A stretch of 64,000 bases of DNA from Christensenella sp. UBA6880 (GCA_002449145.1 DKCG01000032.1:31224-95223), one strand, 5' to 3'; shown: positions 44,593 to 52,023, counted from the stretch's first letter. Notes: generated from the letters alone by a model not told the origin. Translations and numbers: made by a program.

Positions 44593-45618
44593 ATGTCATC
44601 ATTGTGGGACGAAATTAAGGACTTGTTCAAAACGGATCAACAACTCGAACAAGAAAGACAGGAAAAAATAAATTCCGCTCTCAAAAAAGAAGCGGATGTT
44701 TCAAAAAAACTCGCCGAACTCGAAAAACAGTATCAGGATTCTTTGCCCAAAGACGAGGAAATCGACTTCGACAAACTGTTCCCGACCGAGTCGGGACTCA
44801 AAGAAATCGAGTATACGCCCGAAAGCGACGAAAGTATCGAAAAAAGAGCGCAGAGCGCAATCGACAGCGAAAAGAAAAAGTCGCAAACCAAAATCAAGGA
44901 TATGTACTCGGACGCCGTCGCCGCGCTCGACAATGATAAGGATTCCGCACGACAAACGCTCTCGGACAGTTACTCGAACCTCGCAAAACTGTACGACGAA
45001 CTCAAAGAAAAGGCAAACGAAGACTCTATAAAGAGAGGTATGGCAAGAAGCAGCGTCGCAACCAACAGAATCGACGCGCTCGACCAAAGCCACGTTCAGT
45101 CCGCAACCGAAGCCGAAAAGGCGTATATCGGCGCGGTAGCAAAAATAGACGAGGAAATCTCGAAACTTCAAAGAGATAAGGACAGCGCGCTCGAACAACT
45201 CGACCTCAAATCCGCTTCCGACCTCGAAGAATCTATCGCAAAACTCAAAAGCGAACGCGACGCGAAAGTCGAAGAATACGAAAAATATAACAACGATATT
45301 CGCAAAAAGAACGAGAGTTTCCAAGAAGATCGCCAAAAGAAAATCGACGCGTATATTGCCGACGCAAAGGCGAAAAAAGCCGAAGAAGAAAAGCAACAGC
45401 AAGAGTACGAAAGCAAGTACGGCTACAGCGGCGAGAAACTGGAAAACTACACCGAAAGATACCGCATTGCGTACGATTTTTACAGCGCGCTTTCACCCGA
45501 TATTGCCGTGGACGCGCTCAAAGCGTCGCCGAATATGAAGTACTATCTCGGCAACCTCTACGACAAGTTATTGTCCTCTTTGCAAAGCAAAAAGAACGAC
45601 CAAAAGTATTACTTCTAA
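44593..45618 (+). CDS. Long coiled-coil phage protein, possible ejection protein
   Basis: A 341-residue protein almost wholly helical and rich in Lys, Glu, Asp, Ser and Ala, with coiled coils at about 15-45, 80-150 and 160-280. Only the last 60 residues look compact (GEKLENYTERYRIAYDFYSAL). Its place after the gp10-like gene would fit an internal ejection protein or a needle. No lysozyme motif is seen. It is the last gene of the cassette and is followed by a terminator. Confidence 0.6.
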   Translation: MSSLWDEIKDLFKTDQQLEQERQEKINSALKKEADVSKKLAELEKQYQDSLPKDEEIDFDKLFPTESGLKEIEYTPESDESIEKRAQSAIDSEKKKSQTKIKDMYSDAVAALDNDKDSARQTLSDSYSNLAKLYDELKEKANEDSIKRGMARSSVATNRIDALDQSHVQSATEAEKAYIGAVAKIDEEISKLQRDKDSALEQLDLKSASDLEESIAKLKSERDAKVEEYEKYNNDIRKKNESFQEDRQKKIDAYIADAKAKKAEEEKQQQEYESKYGYSGEKLENYTERYRIAYDFYSALSPDIAVDALKASPNMKYYLGNLYDKLLSSLQSKKNDQKYYF

Positions 45619-45652
45619 AAAAAACGAGAGCAAATTTTGCTCTCGTTTTTTC
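45617..45652 (+). terminator. Intrinsic terminator ending the phage cassette
   Basis: AAAACGAGAGCAAA and TTTGCTCTCGTTTT form a long stem with a T-run. The following 40 bases contain a short direct repeat of AAATCTTTTTTCGTT. Confidence 0.85.
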
Positions 45653-45694
45653 GTTTAAAAATCTTTTTTCGTTTTTAAAAATCTTTTTTCGTTC

Positions 45695-47089
45695 TTACTT
45701 TTTCGAATCGAAACTCACTTTGTCGATAAGGTCGGCGTATGCTTTGACGTAAATCTCGAAGATTGCTTTCATCGCTTCGAGGGTGAGTCGCTCGTTGGGT
45801 TGGTGAATTATCATTTCGCCGTAACCTTTCATTTCAGGACCGAACGCAACGCAGTTGTCGAACTCTCTCGCATACGTTCCGCCGGGGGTGCATACGGGCT
45901 TGGATTCGACGTCGCCCGTCACTTCGCGATAGGCGTTGTAAAGCACTCGTATCATATCAGAATCGGGGTCGATTTTGAAACCTTCGGATTCGCTCAAAAG
46001 AACGACTTTTGCACAAACTTCGTTTTTAAACGTCGATTTTATGCCGTTAAACATCGTTTTCGTGTCGGTTGAGAAGGGAAGGCGCGAATTGATTTTGATT
46101 GAGAATTTGCCGTTTTCATAGTGGCAAAGTCCGACGTTGACGGCGATTTTGCCGTACTCGTCCTCGGCAAAGCAACCGAGTTTTTCACCGTGTACGCAAG
46201 TGGAAATATAGGCGTTGTATATGCGAACGAAGTCGTTGTTCACAACGCCGTCGAGCGCGGCTACGGCGTACGATATTGCGTTTACGCCGAGTTGAGGTCC
46301 AGAGCCGTGCGCCGCCTTGCCGTGTACCGTGAAACGTATCTCGTCGCCGTCGATGGCGTATTCGTGTTCGATTCCGTTTTTGCTCAGCGCATCGCATATT
46401 CTTTGCGCCACGGCGGAAGGATTTTCACCGTTTGCTTTTACCGTCAGCGTGCAAATGTCGGGAACTGCGTTTATCACGATTCCGCCGTCGAGGGACACGA
46501 GTTTCGCGCCCTTGCCGTCCGTCGATTCGCCCTTGATTTCTACGCTGTTTATGGTCTTTTCCGCAAATATCACGGGGAACTCGGAATCGGGGGATACGCC
46601 GTAGGAAATGGGTTCTTCCACTTCGAGATAATGCTTCATGCAAAGCGAGCCCGTTTCCTCGTTGCACCCGAATATCACGCGCACGCGCTTGTTGAATTTG
46701 AATCCGTCGTCCATCAACGCTTTAATCGCATAGAGGGATATAATCGCAGGGCCTTTGTCGTCTATCGTGCCTCTGCCCCAAATCGCGCCTTCTTCGAGCG
46801 CGCCAGAATAGGGCGGATATTTCCAGCCGTCGCCTTCGGGCACTACGTCGAGATGCCCGACTATGCCGACGAGTTCCTTGCCTTCGCCGATTTCCGCATA
46901 TCCGCAATATCCGTCGAGATTCACCGTGCGGAATCCGAGTTGCTCGGCAACCGAAAGAACGTAGGCAAGACAATCTTTGTTGCCTTGTCCGAACGGCCCG
47001 CCGAGTACGGGCGCGTCAAGCACGGTCTTTATGCGAACGGCGTTTTGAATGGTCTGTATCATTTGAGGATAATATTTTTCAAGATTCAT
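45695..47089 (-). CDS. pepV: Dipeptidase PepV (M20 metallopeptidase)
   Basis: A 464-residue zinc dipeptidase. Metal ligands appear in GIVGHLDVVPEGDGW near residues 75-89, the bridging Asp in GRGTIDDKGP near 109-118, the catalytic Glu pair in GCNEETGS near 144-151, and the SPDSEFP block near 166. The length and these blocks are typical of PepV/Sapep. It releases amino acids from dipeptides in the cytosol. It faces the phage cassette and is not part of it. Confidence 0.93.
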   Translation of the reverse strand: MNLEKYYPQMIQTIQNAVRIKTVLDAPVLGGPFGQGNKDCLAYVLSVAEQLGFRTVNLDGYCGYAEIGEGKELVGIVGHLDVVPEGDGWKYPPYSGALEEGAIWGRGTIDDKGPAIISLYAIKALMDDGFKFNKRVRVIFGCNEETGSLCMKHYLEVEEPISYGVSPDSEFPVIFAEKTINSVEIKGESTDGKGAKLVSLDGGIVINAVPDICTLTVKANGENPSAVAQRICDALSKNGIEHEYAIDGDEIRFTVHGKAAHGSGPQLGVNAISYAVAALDGVVNNDFVRIYNAYISTCVHGEKLGCFAEDEYGKIAVNVGLCHYENGKFSIKINSRLPFSTDTKTMFNGIKSTFKNEVCAKVVLLSESEGFKIDPDSDMIRVLYNAYREVTGDVESKPVCTPGGTYAREFDNCVAFGPEMKGYGEMIIHQPNERLTLEAMKAIFEIYVKAYADLIDKVSFDSKK

Positions 47090-47270
47090 ATTTGCCTCCG
47101 AAATTTTATGTGCAAATTATACCACTTGCGGCTCTCGCGTGCAAGAGGATATAAAGAGAGTGGAGAAAAATTAAAGGTAATTATTTTGATTTTCAAATGA
47201 ATACTTGTGTATATTAATTTTTGAATACCAATTCAAGCCAATTCAAGAAACTCGGCGATTGTGCTTTTAG

Positions 47271-47460
47271 TTTGTGGTACTTCGCTATCGCTCGTTCCAC
47301 ATCACAAACTTCGGCACGCAATGCGTGCTCTGCGTTTTGTGGTACTTCGCTATCGCTCGTTCCACAGCACAAACTTCGGCACGCAACGCGTGCTCTGCGT
47401 TTTGTGGTACTTCGCCATCGCTCGTTCCACAGCACAAACTTCGGCACGCAACGCGTGCTT
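47271..47460. repeat. Three 65-bp tandem repeats
   Basis: Units start at 47271, 47336 and 47401 with TTTGTGGTACTTCG and end in GCACGCAACGCGTGCTCTGCG; the third is cut five bases short. Each can form two hairpins (GTGG..CCAC inside TTTGTG..CACAAA, and GCACGC/GCGTGC). The gap 47090-47550 holds no gene; reading frames here are repeat by-products. Confidence 0.85.
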
Positions 47461-47462
47461 GT

Positions 47463-47514
47463 TTTTATATCCGTTTCAACATTTGCGCAAGCGCAAGTTG
47501 AACGGATATAAAAA
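47463..47514. terminator. Long hairpin after the tandem repeats
   Basis: TTTTATATCCGTTTCAAC and GTTGAACGGATATAAAA pair around GCGCAAGCGC. A second stem, CTGAGTGCA/TGCACTCAG, follows at about 47517-47543. They lie downstream of the minus-strand tRNA-Pro and may end its transcript. Confidence 0.5.
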
Positions 47515-47551
47515 ACTGAGTGCACACAATGTATGCACTCAGCGAAGTTTG

Positions 47552-47628
47552 TGGTCGGAGTAACGGGACTTGAACCCATGGCCTCTTGACCCCCAGTCAA
47601 GCGCGCTACCAAACTGCGCCATACCCCG
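47552..47628 (-). tRNA. tRNA-Pro (anticodon GGG)
   Basis: On the minus strand a 77-base cloverleaf: acceptor CGGGGTA with TACTCCG, anticodon stem CTTGA/TCAAG with loop CTGGGGG (anticodon GGG), T-loop TTCAAGT, and an encoded CCA end. All stems pair. Confidence 0.93.
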
Positions 47629-47788
47629 ATAGAATGTTAAAGTTTTTTGTTTCGTAATTATTTCGTTGCCCAAGACTTCTTTTTGGGAGCGCGCAGCGCT
47701 TTCCGTAAGGTCTTGCGTTTTCGTTACCCGAGGCAAGATTTTCTCTCGTCTTTCAAATGACACCTTTTTAAGATTGCAATTATCGCAA

Positions 47789-47812
47789 ACCAAACTGCGC
47801 CATACCCCGATA
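47789..47812 (-). pseudogene. Fragment of tRNA-Pro 5' end
   Basis: Twenty-four bases identical to the 5' part of the tRNA-Pro gene (47608-47631), 181 bases away and in the same direction. It stops in the D-loop, and the flanking upstream sequence is also somewhat alike (GATAAGAAATTAAG versus GATAGAATGTTAAAG). It is a decayed duplicate or an old attachment-site remnant. The rest of 47629-48087 has no gene. Confidence 0.75.
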
Positions 47813-48087
47813 AGAAATTAAGTTTCTTTTGCTACTCGTTCATTGCTCGATTAAGCAATTCTCTTTTGTTGCATAGGTATTGTAACTCATATTTTCGATT
47901 TTGACAAGCGGATTGAAAAATATATCGAAAAATCCTTGTCGCTTCGCCGTTCGCTATCCCGCCAACGTGTTTACAACGCTTGCATAGCGTGCTAATATTA
48001 GGCGTATCGTATTACTGCGATGAGGATATGCAATACCGAAAAAAAACGCACCGTTTGCAAGATTTGATAAAATAGCACGATAGATAT

Positions 48088-48116
48088 TTGATTTTTCAAG
48101 TTGTATTTGATATTAT
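48088..48116 (+). promoter_or_regulatory. Promoter of the original tRNA-Arg (A)
   Basis: TTGATT at 48088-48093 and TATTAT at 48111-48116 with a 17-base spacer, 25 bases before the 5' half of tRNA A. Confidence 0.55.
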
Positions 48117-48141
48117 ATATAAGCACAAAGCAACGAAAACT

Positions 48142-48181
48142 GTCCGTGTACCTCAGTAGGATAGAGGGTTCGCCTCCTAAG
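48142..48181 (+). pseudogene. 5' half of tRNA-Arg(CCT), copy A
   Basis: Acceptor strand GTCCGTG, D-arm CCTC...GAGG and anticodon strand TTCGC followed by the loop CTCCTAA, then the likeness to a tRNA stops at 48181. The missing 3' half should start CTCCTAAGCGAA and end CACGGAC; I find no such sequence in the window. The break point is the core CTCCTAAG (48174-48181), as in copy B. Confidence 0.85.
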
Positions 48182-48275
48182 GGAGTGCTTAACTCGGTAA
48201 AAAGCACAACATATTGAGTTAGGACATAACATTTACAACTAAATATTGTGGTTTTACCATTAACATGTAATACTT

Positions 48276-48308
48276 GGTATTGTTTTAGGTATTGTTTCGG
48301 TATTGTAA
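48276..48308 (+). repeat. Arm-type direct repeats, outer element
   Basis: GGTATTGTTT occurs at 48276, 48288 and (as GGTATTGTAA) 48299, spaced 11-12 bases. Similar repeats lie at 48465-48497 and 52156-52178. The position 95 bases inside the core suits integrase arm-binding sites. Confidence 0.6.
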
Positions 48309-48314
48309 AATCTT

Positions 48315-48343
48315 TTGCAATAACTTTCAAATCGTGCTAAAAT
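48315..48343 (+). promoter_or_regulatory. Promoter of tRNA-Arg B
   Basis: TTGCAA at 48315-48320 and TAAAAT at 48338-48343 with 17 bases between, ending nine bases before the tRNA B 5' end. Confidence 0.6.
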
Positions 48344-48352
48344 ATCAAATAT

Positions 48353-48392
48353 CTGCCTGTACCTCAGTAGGATAGAGGGTCCGCCTCCTAAG
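48353..48392 (+). pseudogene. 5' half of split tRNA-Arg(CCT), copy B
   Basis: Acceptor strand CTGCCTG, D-arm CCTC...GAGG and anticodon strand TCCGC with loop CTCCTAA. It breaks after the core CTCCTAAG (48385-48392). The matching 3' half is at 52319-52363; joined at the core they give a 77-base tRNA in which all four stems pair (CTGCCTG/CAGGCAG, CCTC/GAGG, TCCGC/GCGGA, GTTGG/CCAAT). Confidence 0.95.
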
Positions 48393-48464
48393 GTGCGGAT
48401 TTAGCCCGTAAAAACCACAATATATTGTGTTTTGGCGGTAATTTCAAATCTATATATTGTGTTA

Positions 48465-48497
48465 GGTAACGTTTTGGCATAGTTTTGGCATAGTTTT
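48465..48497 (+). repeat. Left arm-type direct repeats of the inner element
   Basis: Three exact 11-base steps: GGTAACGTTTT, GGCATAGTTTT, GGCATAGTTTT. They start 73 bases inside the left core, as expected for integrase arm-binding sites. Confidence 0.65.
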
Positions 48498-48556
48498 CAA
48501 TGCTTTGACTATCTTTTATATCGTTAAATTTCTTTTGTTTGAGCAACTTCAAATCA

Positions 48557-48584
48557 TTGATTTTTCAGTCAATTTGAGTAAAAT
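48557..48584 (+). promoter_or_regulatory. Promoter of the complete tRNA-Arg (C)
   Basis: TTGATT at 48557-48562 and TAAAAT at 48579-48584 with a 16-base spacer, nine bases before the tRNA. Confidence 0.6.
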
Positions 48585-48593
48585 AAAAGAGAT

Positions 48594-48671
48594 GTCGGAT
48601 TAGCTCAGTTGGATATGAGCGTGCGCCTCCTAAGCGCAAGGCCCCCGGTTCGAGCCCGGGATCCGACGCCA
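48594..48671 (+). tRNA. tRNA-Arg (anticodon CCT), element-borne
   Basis: A 78-base cloverleaf with CCA: acceptor GTCGGAT/ATCCGAC, D-stem GCTC/GAGC, anticodon stem TGCGC/GCGCA with loop CTCCTAA (anticodon CCT), T-arm CCCGG TTCGAGC CCGGG. All stems pair. It shares the anticodon-loop core CTCCTAAG with the split tRNAs A and B but differs in its stems, so it is a separate lineage of tRNA-Arg, carried inside the element and probably replacing the destroyed gene. Confidence 0.95.
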
Positions 48672-48680
48672 CTTCCGTTT

Positions 48681-48712
48681 GGAATCGTATCGGTCGATGC
48701 GATTCCTTTTCT
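48681..48712 (+). terminator. Terminator after the element-borne tRNA-Arg
   Basis: GGAATCG and CGATTCC pair around TATCGGTCGATG, then TTTTCTTT. This makes the tRNA a self-contained unit with promoter and terminator. Confidence 0.75.
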
Positions 48713-48773
48713 TTATGCCCCACAAAAAAAGTAGCCGAGCGTTTCGATACACTCGGCTATTATAATGTCTGTT

Positions 48774-49190
48774 TCATAATTTGTCGCGTTTCTTTTCAGA
48801 GCCTTCTTCAACTCTTCGTTCAATCTCTTTTTCCAGTTCGCGGTAGTTTATAATCCATATTCTCCCGTGCAGAAACTTAGATACGTTATCCGATGCTGTG
48901 CATCTGTCGATGGTATGCTTATCGACAGCATATTTATGTGTCCGATTAAAACGAATCAGTGAGTCGTGTTTATTCCTTAGAAGCGGCATTTCACACTTAA
49001 CATGTTCGCCCTGCGGGTTTATTTTGCTCATAAAATCGTCAAAGTTTATAAGCCAAGCAGTATCGTGAACATAGTATTCGACACCGCTTTGTTCTGCAAA
49101 CCGTCGCAAATTAGGGCGTCTGATAATTGTGTTTTTGTCGGCTTGTTTGAATAGTTTTGCTATATATCCGCTTGTTACTAACTTACTCAT
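48774..49190 (-). CDS. Excisionase-like protein with two similar DNA-binding domains
   Basis: A 138-residue protein that looks like two tandem copies of one small domain. Each copy ends with the pattern W-(L/I)-I-N-(F/Y)-x-(D/E): VHDTAWLINFDDF near residue 46 and LHGRIWIINYRELE near 112. The same pattern closes the 66-residue protein encoded upstream and the one at 52372. Such small basic domains are typical of Xis/MerR-like DNA-binding proteins. The start at 49190 follows AGGCAGG and overlaps the upstream gene by eight bases. Its DNA target is not known; att sites are likely. Confidence 0.65.
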   Translation of the reverse strand: MSKLVTSGYIAKLFKQADKNTIIRRPNLRRFAEQSGVEYYVHDTAWLINFDDFMSKINPQGEHVKCEMPLLRNKHDSLIRFNRTHKYAVDKHTIDRCTASDNVSKFLHGRIWIINYRELEKEIERRVEEGSEKKRDKL

Positions 49191-49383
49191 TTTTGCCTGC
49201 CTTTGTGAAGTAGTTGTAGAGTTCGTCAATATTGATAAGCCAAGCATCGCCAAACTTAATTGACGTTATAGCACCTTGTTTTATCATACACTGAACGGTA
49301 CGCCATTTTAATGCGGTTTTTGGATCGCGTTTCTTCATTTCTGCGAGAACGTCGTTTATTCTTCTTAATCGTGGTATGTACAT
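49183..49383 (-). CDS. Small excisionase-like DNA-binding protein
   Basis: A 66-residue protein beginning MYIPRLRRINDVLAEM, with KWRTVQCMIKQGAITSIKFG as a likely helix-turn-helix and DAWLINIDELYNYF as the closing strand. It is encoded directly after the integrase remnant in the same direction, the usual position of an excisionase. The N-terminal part aligns with the protein at 52372 (KIPKLRNIKDCAREW). Confidence 0.7.
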   Translation of the reverse strand: MYIPRLRRINDVLAEMKKRDPKTALKWRTVQCMIKQGAITSIKFGDAWLINIDELYNYFTKAGKNE

Positions 49384-49385
49384 TT

Positions 49386-49937
49386 TTACTCCTCACTTTC
49401 TATCAGATTGATTGCGTTTACAACCTTTTCTTGCGTATCGGGTATGAAGTGACTGTAAACCTGTAGCGTAATGCTTGAGTCGCTATGTCCCATATACTTA
49501 CTTACCGTCTGAATGGGAACGTTTTTTGATAGCAACATACTGCAATAAGTATGTCGAAGTCCGTGGCAAGTAACGGCTTTGAAACCGTTCCTTTCCTCGA
49601 ATTTTTTAAGCCATGTGCCTATATGATGAACGGACTCCGGTTCTCGCATAATGTTTACTGCAAGATAATAGTTGTCCAATTTGTTGTCAAAGTTGTCGTC
49701 TGCCAAGCGAAACCAATCCATATATACTTTCAAATCGGCAATAAGTCCGTTTGAAAGCGGAATATCTCTCTCGGAAGTCTTTGTTTTCGGACACTTTTCG
49801 TAAGTGCCGAGCCTTTTTGAATACAGTCTGTTGCGTTTGATGTGAACCAATTTCTTTTCAAAATCAATGTCGCTCCAACGCAAACCGTGTAATTCAGCGT
49901 TTCTTAGAATAAACTTTGGCCCTGTACTTGAGAACAT
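49386..49937 (-). pseudogene. Tyrosine site-specific integrase, N-terminally truncated
   Basis: About 178 residues with the catalytic domain of a phage-type integrase: the first Arg region ILRNAELHGLRWSDID, the Lys in KTKTSERDIPL, HGLRH, GHSD and the tyrosine in VYSHF. The arm-binding and core-binding domains (some 180-200 residues) are absent: the sequence breaks at about 49920, where it meets a DUF4143 fragment on the other strand. It cannot act as a normal integrase. Confidence 0.9.
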
Positions 49938-50226
49938 TGTATATAATTACGCAAGATCGCTCGATTATTCTGTGAGTGTAGGGAGATTCGGTAAATTTGA
50001 GTGTGATTTCATTGTACGCGGAACGGATATGCAATATGCCTATATTCAGGTTGCGTATACTATCGCTTTAAGCAAGGAAACGGAAGATCGCGAATATCGC
50101 CCACTTGAATCTATAAAGGATAATTATCCGAGATATGTTATTACGACCGATTATCTCTTGCAACAACGCAACGGGATAAAGCACGTTAATCTAATGGACT
50201 TTATGAGTAAAAATGAAAGGTTTTAA
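49918..50226 (+). pseudogene. C-terminal fragment of AAA ATPase with DUF4143
   Basis: The frame GPVLENIVYNYARSLDY ... IQVAYTIALSKETEDREYRPLESI ... RYVITTDYLLQQRNGIKHVNLMDFM matches the C-terminal end of the AAA_14/DUF4143 family. The N-terminal ATPase part is missing; homology begins at the same point where the integrase ends, so one deletion or recombination truncated both. Confidence 0.85.
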
Positions 50227-50510
50227 GTGCTATTTTTCGCGGTGGTTGCTATTGTCGCTGACTTGTGCTACAACAGCAACAACGAAAGGTAATAAAATAT
50301 GGAATTTACAATAAACCTGCGTATTATCCTAAAATTCGATAAAAGCAAAACTGCGTATTATCTGTAAAACATAAGAATCACTATCCATAAGTTTGTTTAT
50401 CTTTGAAATTGCTCCACCTAAAAATCAAAAAATAGCCGAACAGTTGTTGACAAATAAGGTATAAAACTGTATAATTTAAGAGCAAACGGAATATAATATA
50501 GTGAGGAAAT
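50227..50510. other. Gap with promoter only
   Basis: A 284-base AT-rich stretch between the DUF4143 fragment and the AbiE pair. Apart from the promoter at 50447 I see nothing in it. Confidence 0.5.
50447..50475 (+). promoter_or_regulatory. Sigma-70-type promoter of the AbiE pair
   Basis: A perfect TTGACA at 50447-50452 and a perfect TATAAT at 50470-50475 with a 17-base spacer, 35 bases before the antitoxin start. Confidence 0.85.
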
Positions 50511-51137
50511 ATGGAACTTGTTAATTGCTTAAAAACTCAATATGGAGAAAACACTCCTATCTTTTTTGAAGATATAGCTAATGTTTGCTCCGGATATACA
50601 AGAGGACGTGTATATCAACTTATTGATGCCGCTATGAATAGCGGCCTTTTGGCTAAAGCTGGATACGATTGTTATTATGTTCCTACAACAACTCCGTTTG
50701 GAAAGTCTTTGCTAAATCCTCGAAAGATAATTGAGAAGAAATATATTTCAAATAACGGCAAAGTGTACGGTTTTTATACCGGTATATCATTGCTTAATAG
50801 TTTCGGCATAACGACTCAAATGCCGAACGTTATTGAAGTTTTTACAAACAACGAAGCCACAAAATCAAGACGTGTAACGATAAACAATCAAACGATTATA
50901 GTCAAAAGGGCGCGCACTACAATAAATAGCGCAAACTACAAAGAGATGATGCTTTTGGAATTGTTCAACCTTGCGGATGCTCGTTCTATTGATGTACAAG
51001 CAACACAAAAAATCGTTGATTATATGAAAAAGAACAATATATCAATTCAAGGTATTATGAAATACGCAGAATTCGTTCCTGCGAGAGCTATAAAAAATTT
51101 TATGAGTAGCGAGGTGCAAAATGCTTTTGCATACTGA
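50511..51137 (+). CDS. AbiEi-type antitoxin (DUF6088)
   Basis: A 208-residue protein with an N-terminal winged-helix part (IFFEDIANVCSGYTRGRVYQL, residues about 17-37) and a C-terminal domain of the AbiEi kind (KVYGFYTGISLLNSFGI near 84, then TTQMPNVIEVFTNN). In type IV toxin-antitoxin systems it represses its own operon and counteracts the AbiEii nucleotidyltransferase. It overlaps the toxin gene by 17 bases. It is cargo of the inner element. Confidence 0.85.
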   Translation: MELVNCLKTQYGENTPIFFEDIANVCSGYTRGRVYQLIDAAMNSGLLAKAGYDCYYVPTTTPFGKSLLNPRKIIEKKYISNNGKVYGFYTGISLLNSFGITTQMPNVIEVFTNNEATKSRRVTINNQTIIVKRARTTINSANYKEMMLLELFNLADARSIDVQATQKIVDYMKKNNISIQGIMKYAEFVPARAIKNFMSSEVQNAFAY

Positions 51138-52023
51138 CAAAAACCTATTTGAACAAACGATTTTTCAAGTTGCTCAAAGGAGCGGAATTGAATCGGGAAT
51201 TATAGAGAAAGACTATTATGTTTCATTATTACTCAAAGAATTGAGTCAAACGCTGCCGTCTATGATATTCAAAGGCGGAACGTCTTTGTCTAAATGCCAT
51301 AAAGTAATAAAAAGATTTTCTGAGGACATCGATATTACTTTGGATGAAAATCATTTGTCGCAAGGTAATCGCAAGAGCGTAAAAACGGCGATTGTAAATG
51401 CATGCGAAAAGTTGGGATTCTCTATATCGAATATTGATGACATAAAAAGTAGAATGGAGTTCAACCATTACAAGATAGAGTATTCGGGCTTGTTTATGAT
51501 TGACGGGCTAAAACCCGATATAGAAATAGACACGATTTTTTCAATTCGTTCCTTTCCGTATGAGCAAAAATTGGCTACAAGTATAATCTACGATTATCTA
51601 AACGAAACGGGGTTAGATGAATTTATCAATACCTATGAACTTTTGCCGTACCCTGTAAATACCCAGTCTATCGACAGAACGTTTGTTGATAAAGTGTTTG
51701 CTTTGTGCGACTACTATTTGGAAGGGAAAACAAAAGAAAGATCGAGACATCTATATGATATTTATAAACTCTATCCTTTGTTGTCGGATTTTGATAAAAT
51801 AAAAGAGTTGGCAAAAGAAACAAGAGTCGCAAGAATAAATAGTCCGTTTTGCGAATCAGCAACATCATCAAAAACGATTAACGAACTTCTTCAAGAGATA
51901 CTTGATAAAGAATACTATCGAATTGATTATAAAGAAAATACCTTTATATTGGTATACGATAATATTCCATATGAAGAAGCAATATCTGTTATTCCCCAAA
52001 TAATAGAAAAGAAAATCTTTTAA
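51121..52023 (+). CDS. AbiEii-type nucleotidyltransferase toxin
   Basis: A 300-residue member of the AbiEii/AbiGii family. The nucleotidyltransferase signature is intact: FKGGTSLSK near residues 50-58 and the acidic pair in FSEDIDITL near 66-74, with a third Asp in KPDIEID near 127. Relatives block growth by adding nucleotides to tRNA acceptor ends, giving phage defence and plasmid upkeep. Its overlap with the antitoxin gene suggests coupled translation. That a tRNA-targeting type of toxin sits on a tRNA-carrying element is notable. Confidence 0.88.
   Translation: MLLHTDKNLFEQTIFQVAQRSGIESGIIEKDYYVSLLLKELSQTLPSMIFKGGTSLSKCHKVIKRFSEDIDITLDENHLSQGNRKSVKTAIVNACEKLGFSISNIDDIKSRMEFNHYKIEYSGLFMIDGLKPDIEIDTIFSIRSFPYEQKLATSIIYDYLNETGLDEFINTYELLPYPVNTQSIDRTFVDKVFALCDYYLEGKTKERSRHLYDIYKLYPLLSDFDKIKELAKETRVARINSPFCESATSSKTINELLQEILDKEYYRIDYKENTFILVYDNIPYEEAISVIPQIIEKKIF

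Larger units (their letters stand above)
36280..45618 (+). mobile_element. Phage head/packaging gene cassette (podovirus-like), incomplete prophage or domesticated capsid block
   Basis: Ten tightly packed plus-strand genes: terminase large subunit, small protein, portal, scaffold, major capsid, small protein, connector, gp10-like protein, coiled-coil peptide and long coiled-coil protein. No integrase, repressor, replication, tail-fibre, holin or lysin genes, and no att-like repeats at the flanks. All frames are intact and codon use looks like that of the host. It ends at a strong terminator. It is either a prophage remnant under selection or a domesticated particle system such as a gene transfer agent; I cannot decide from sequence alone. 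Confidence 0.75.

Noticed and set aside
46121..47200. Plus-strand frame of 359 codons opposite pepV
   Set aside because: Antisense shadow of a complete M20 peptidase gene.
47271..47460. Possible CRISPR array
   Set aside because: Units are 65 bp and adjoin without unique spacers; no cas genes nearby.
47214..47612. Several frames across the 65-bp repeats and tRNA-Pro
   Set aside because: They arise from the tandem repeat sequence and run through a tRNA; no start signals.
48142..48392. Two functional extra tRNA-Arg genes
   Set aside because: Both lack T-arm and 3' acceptor strand next to them; they are 5' halves broken at the anticodon loop.
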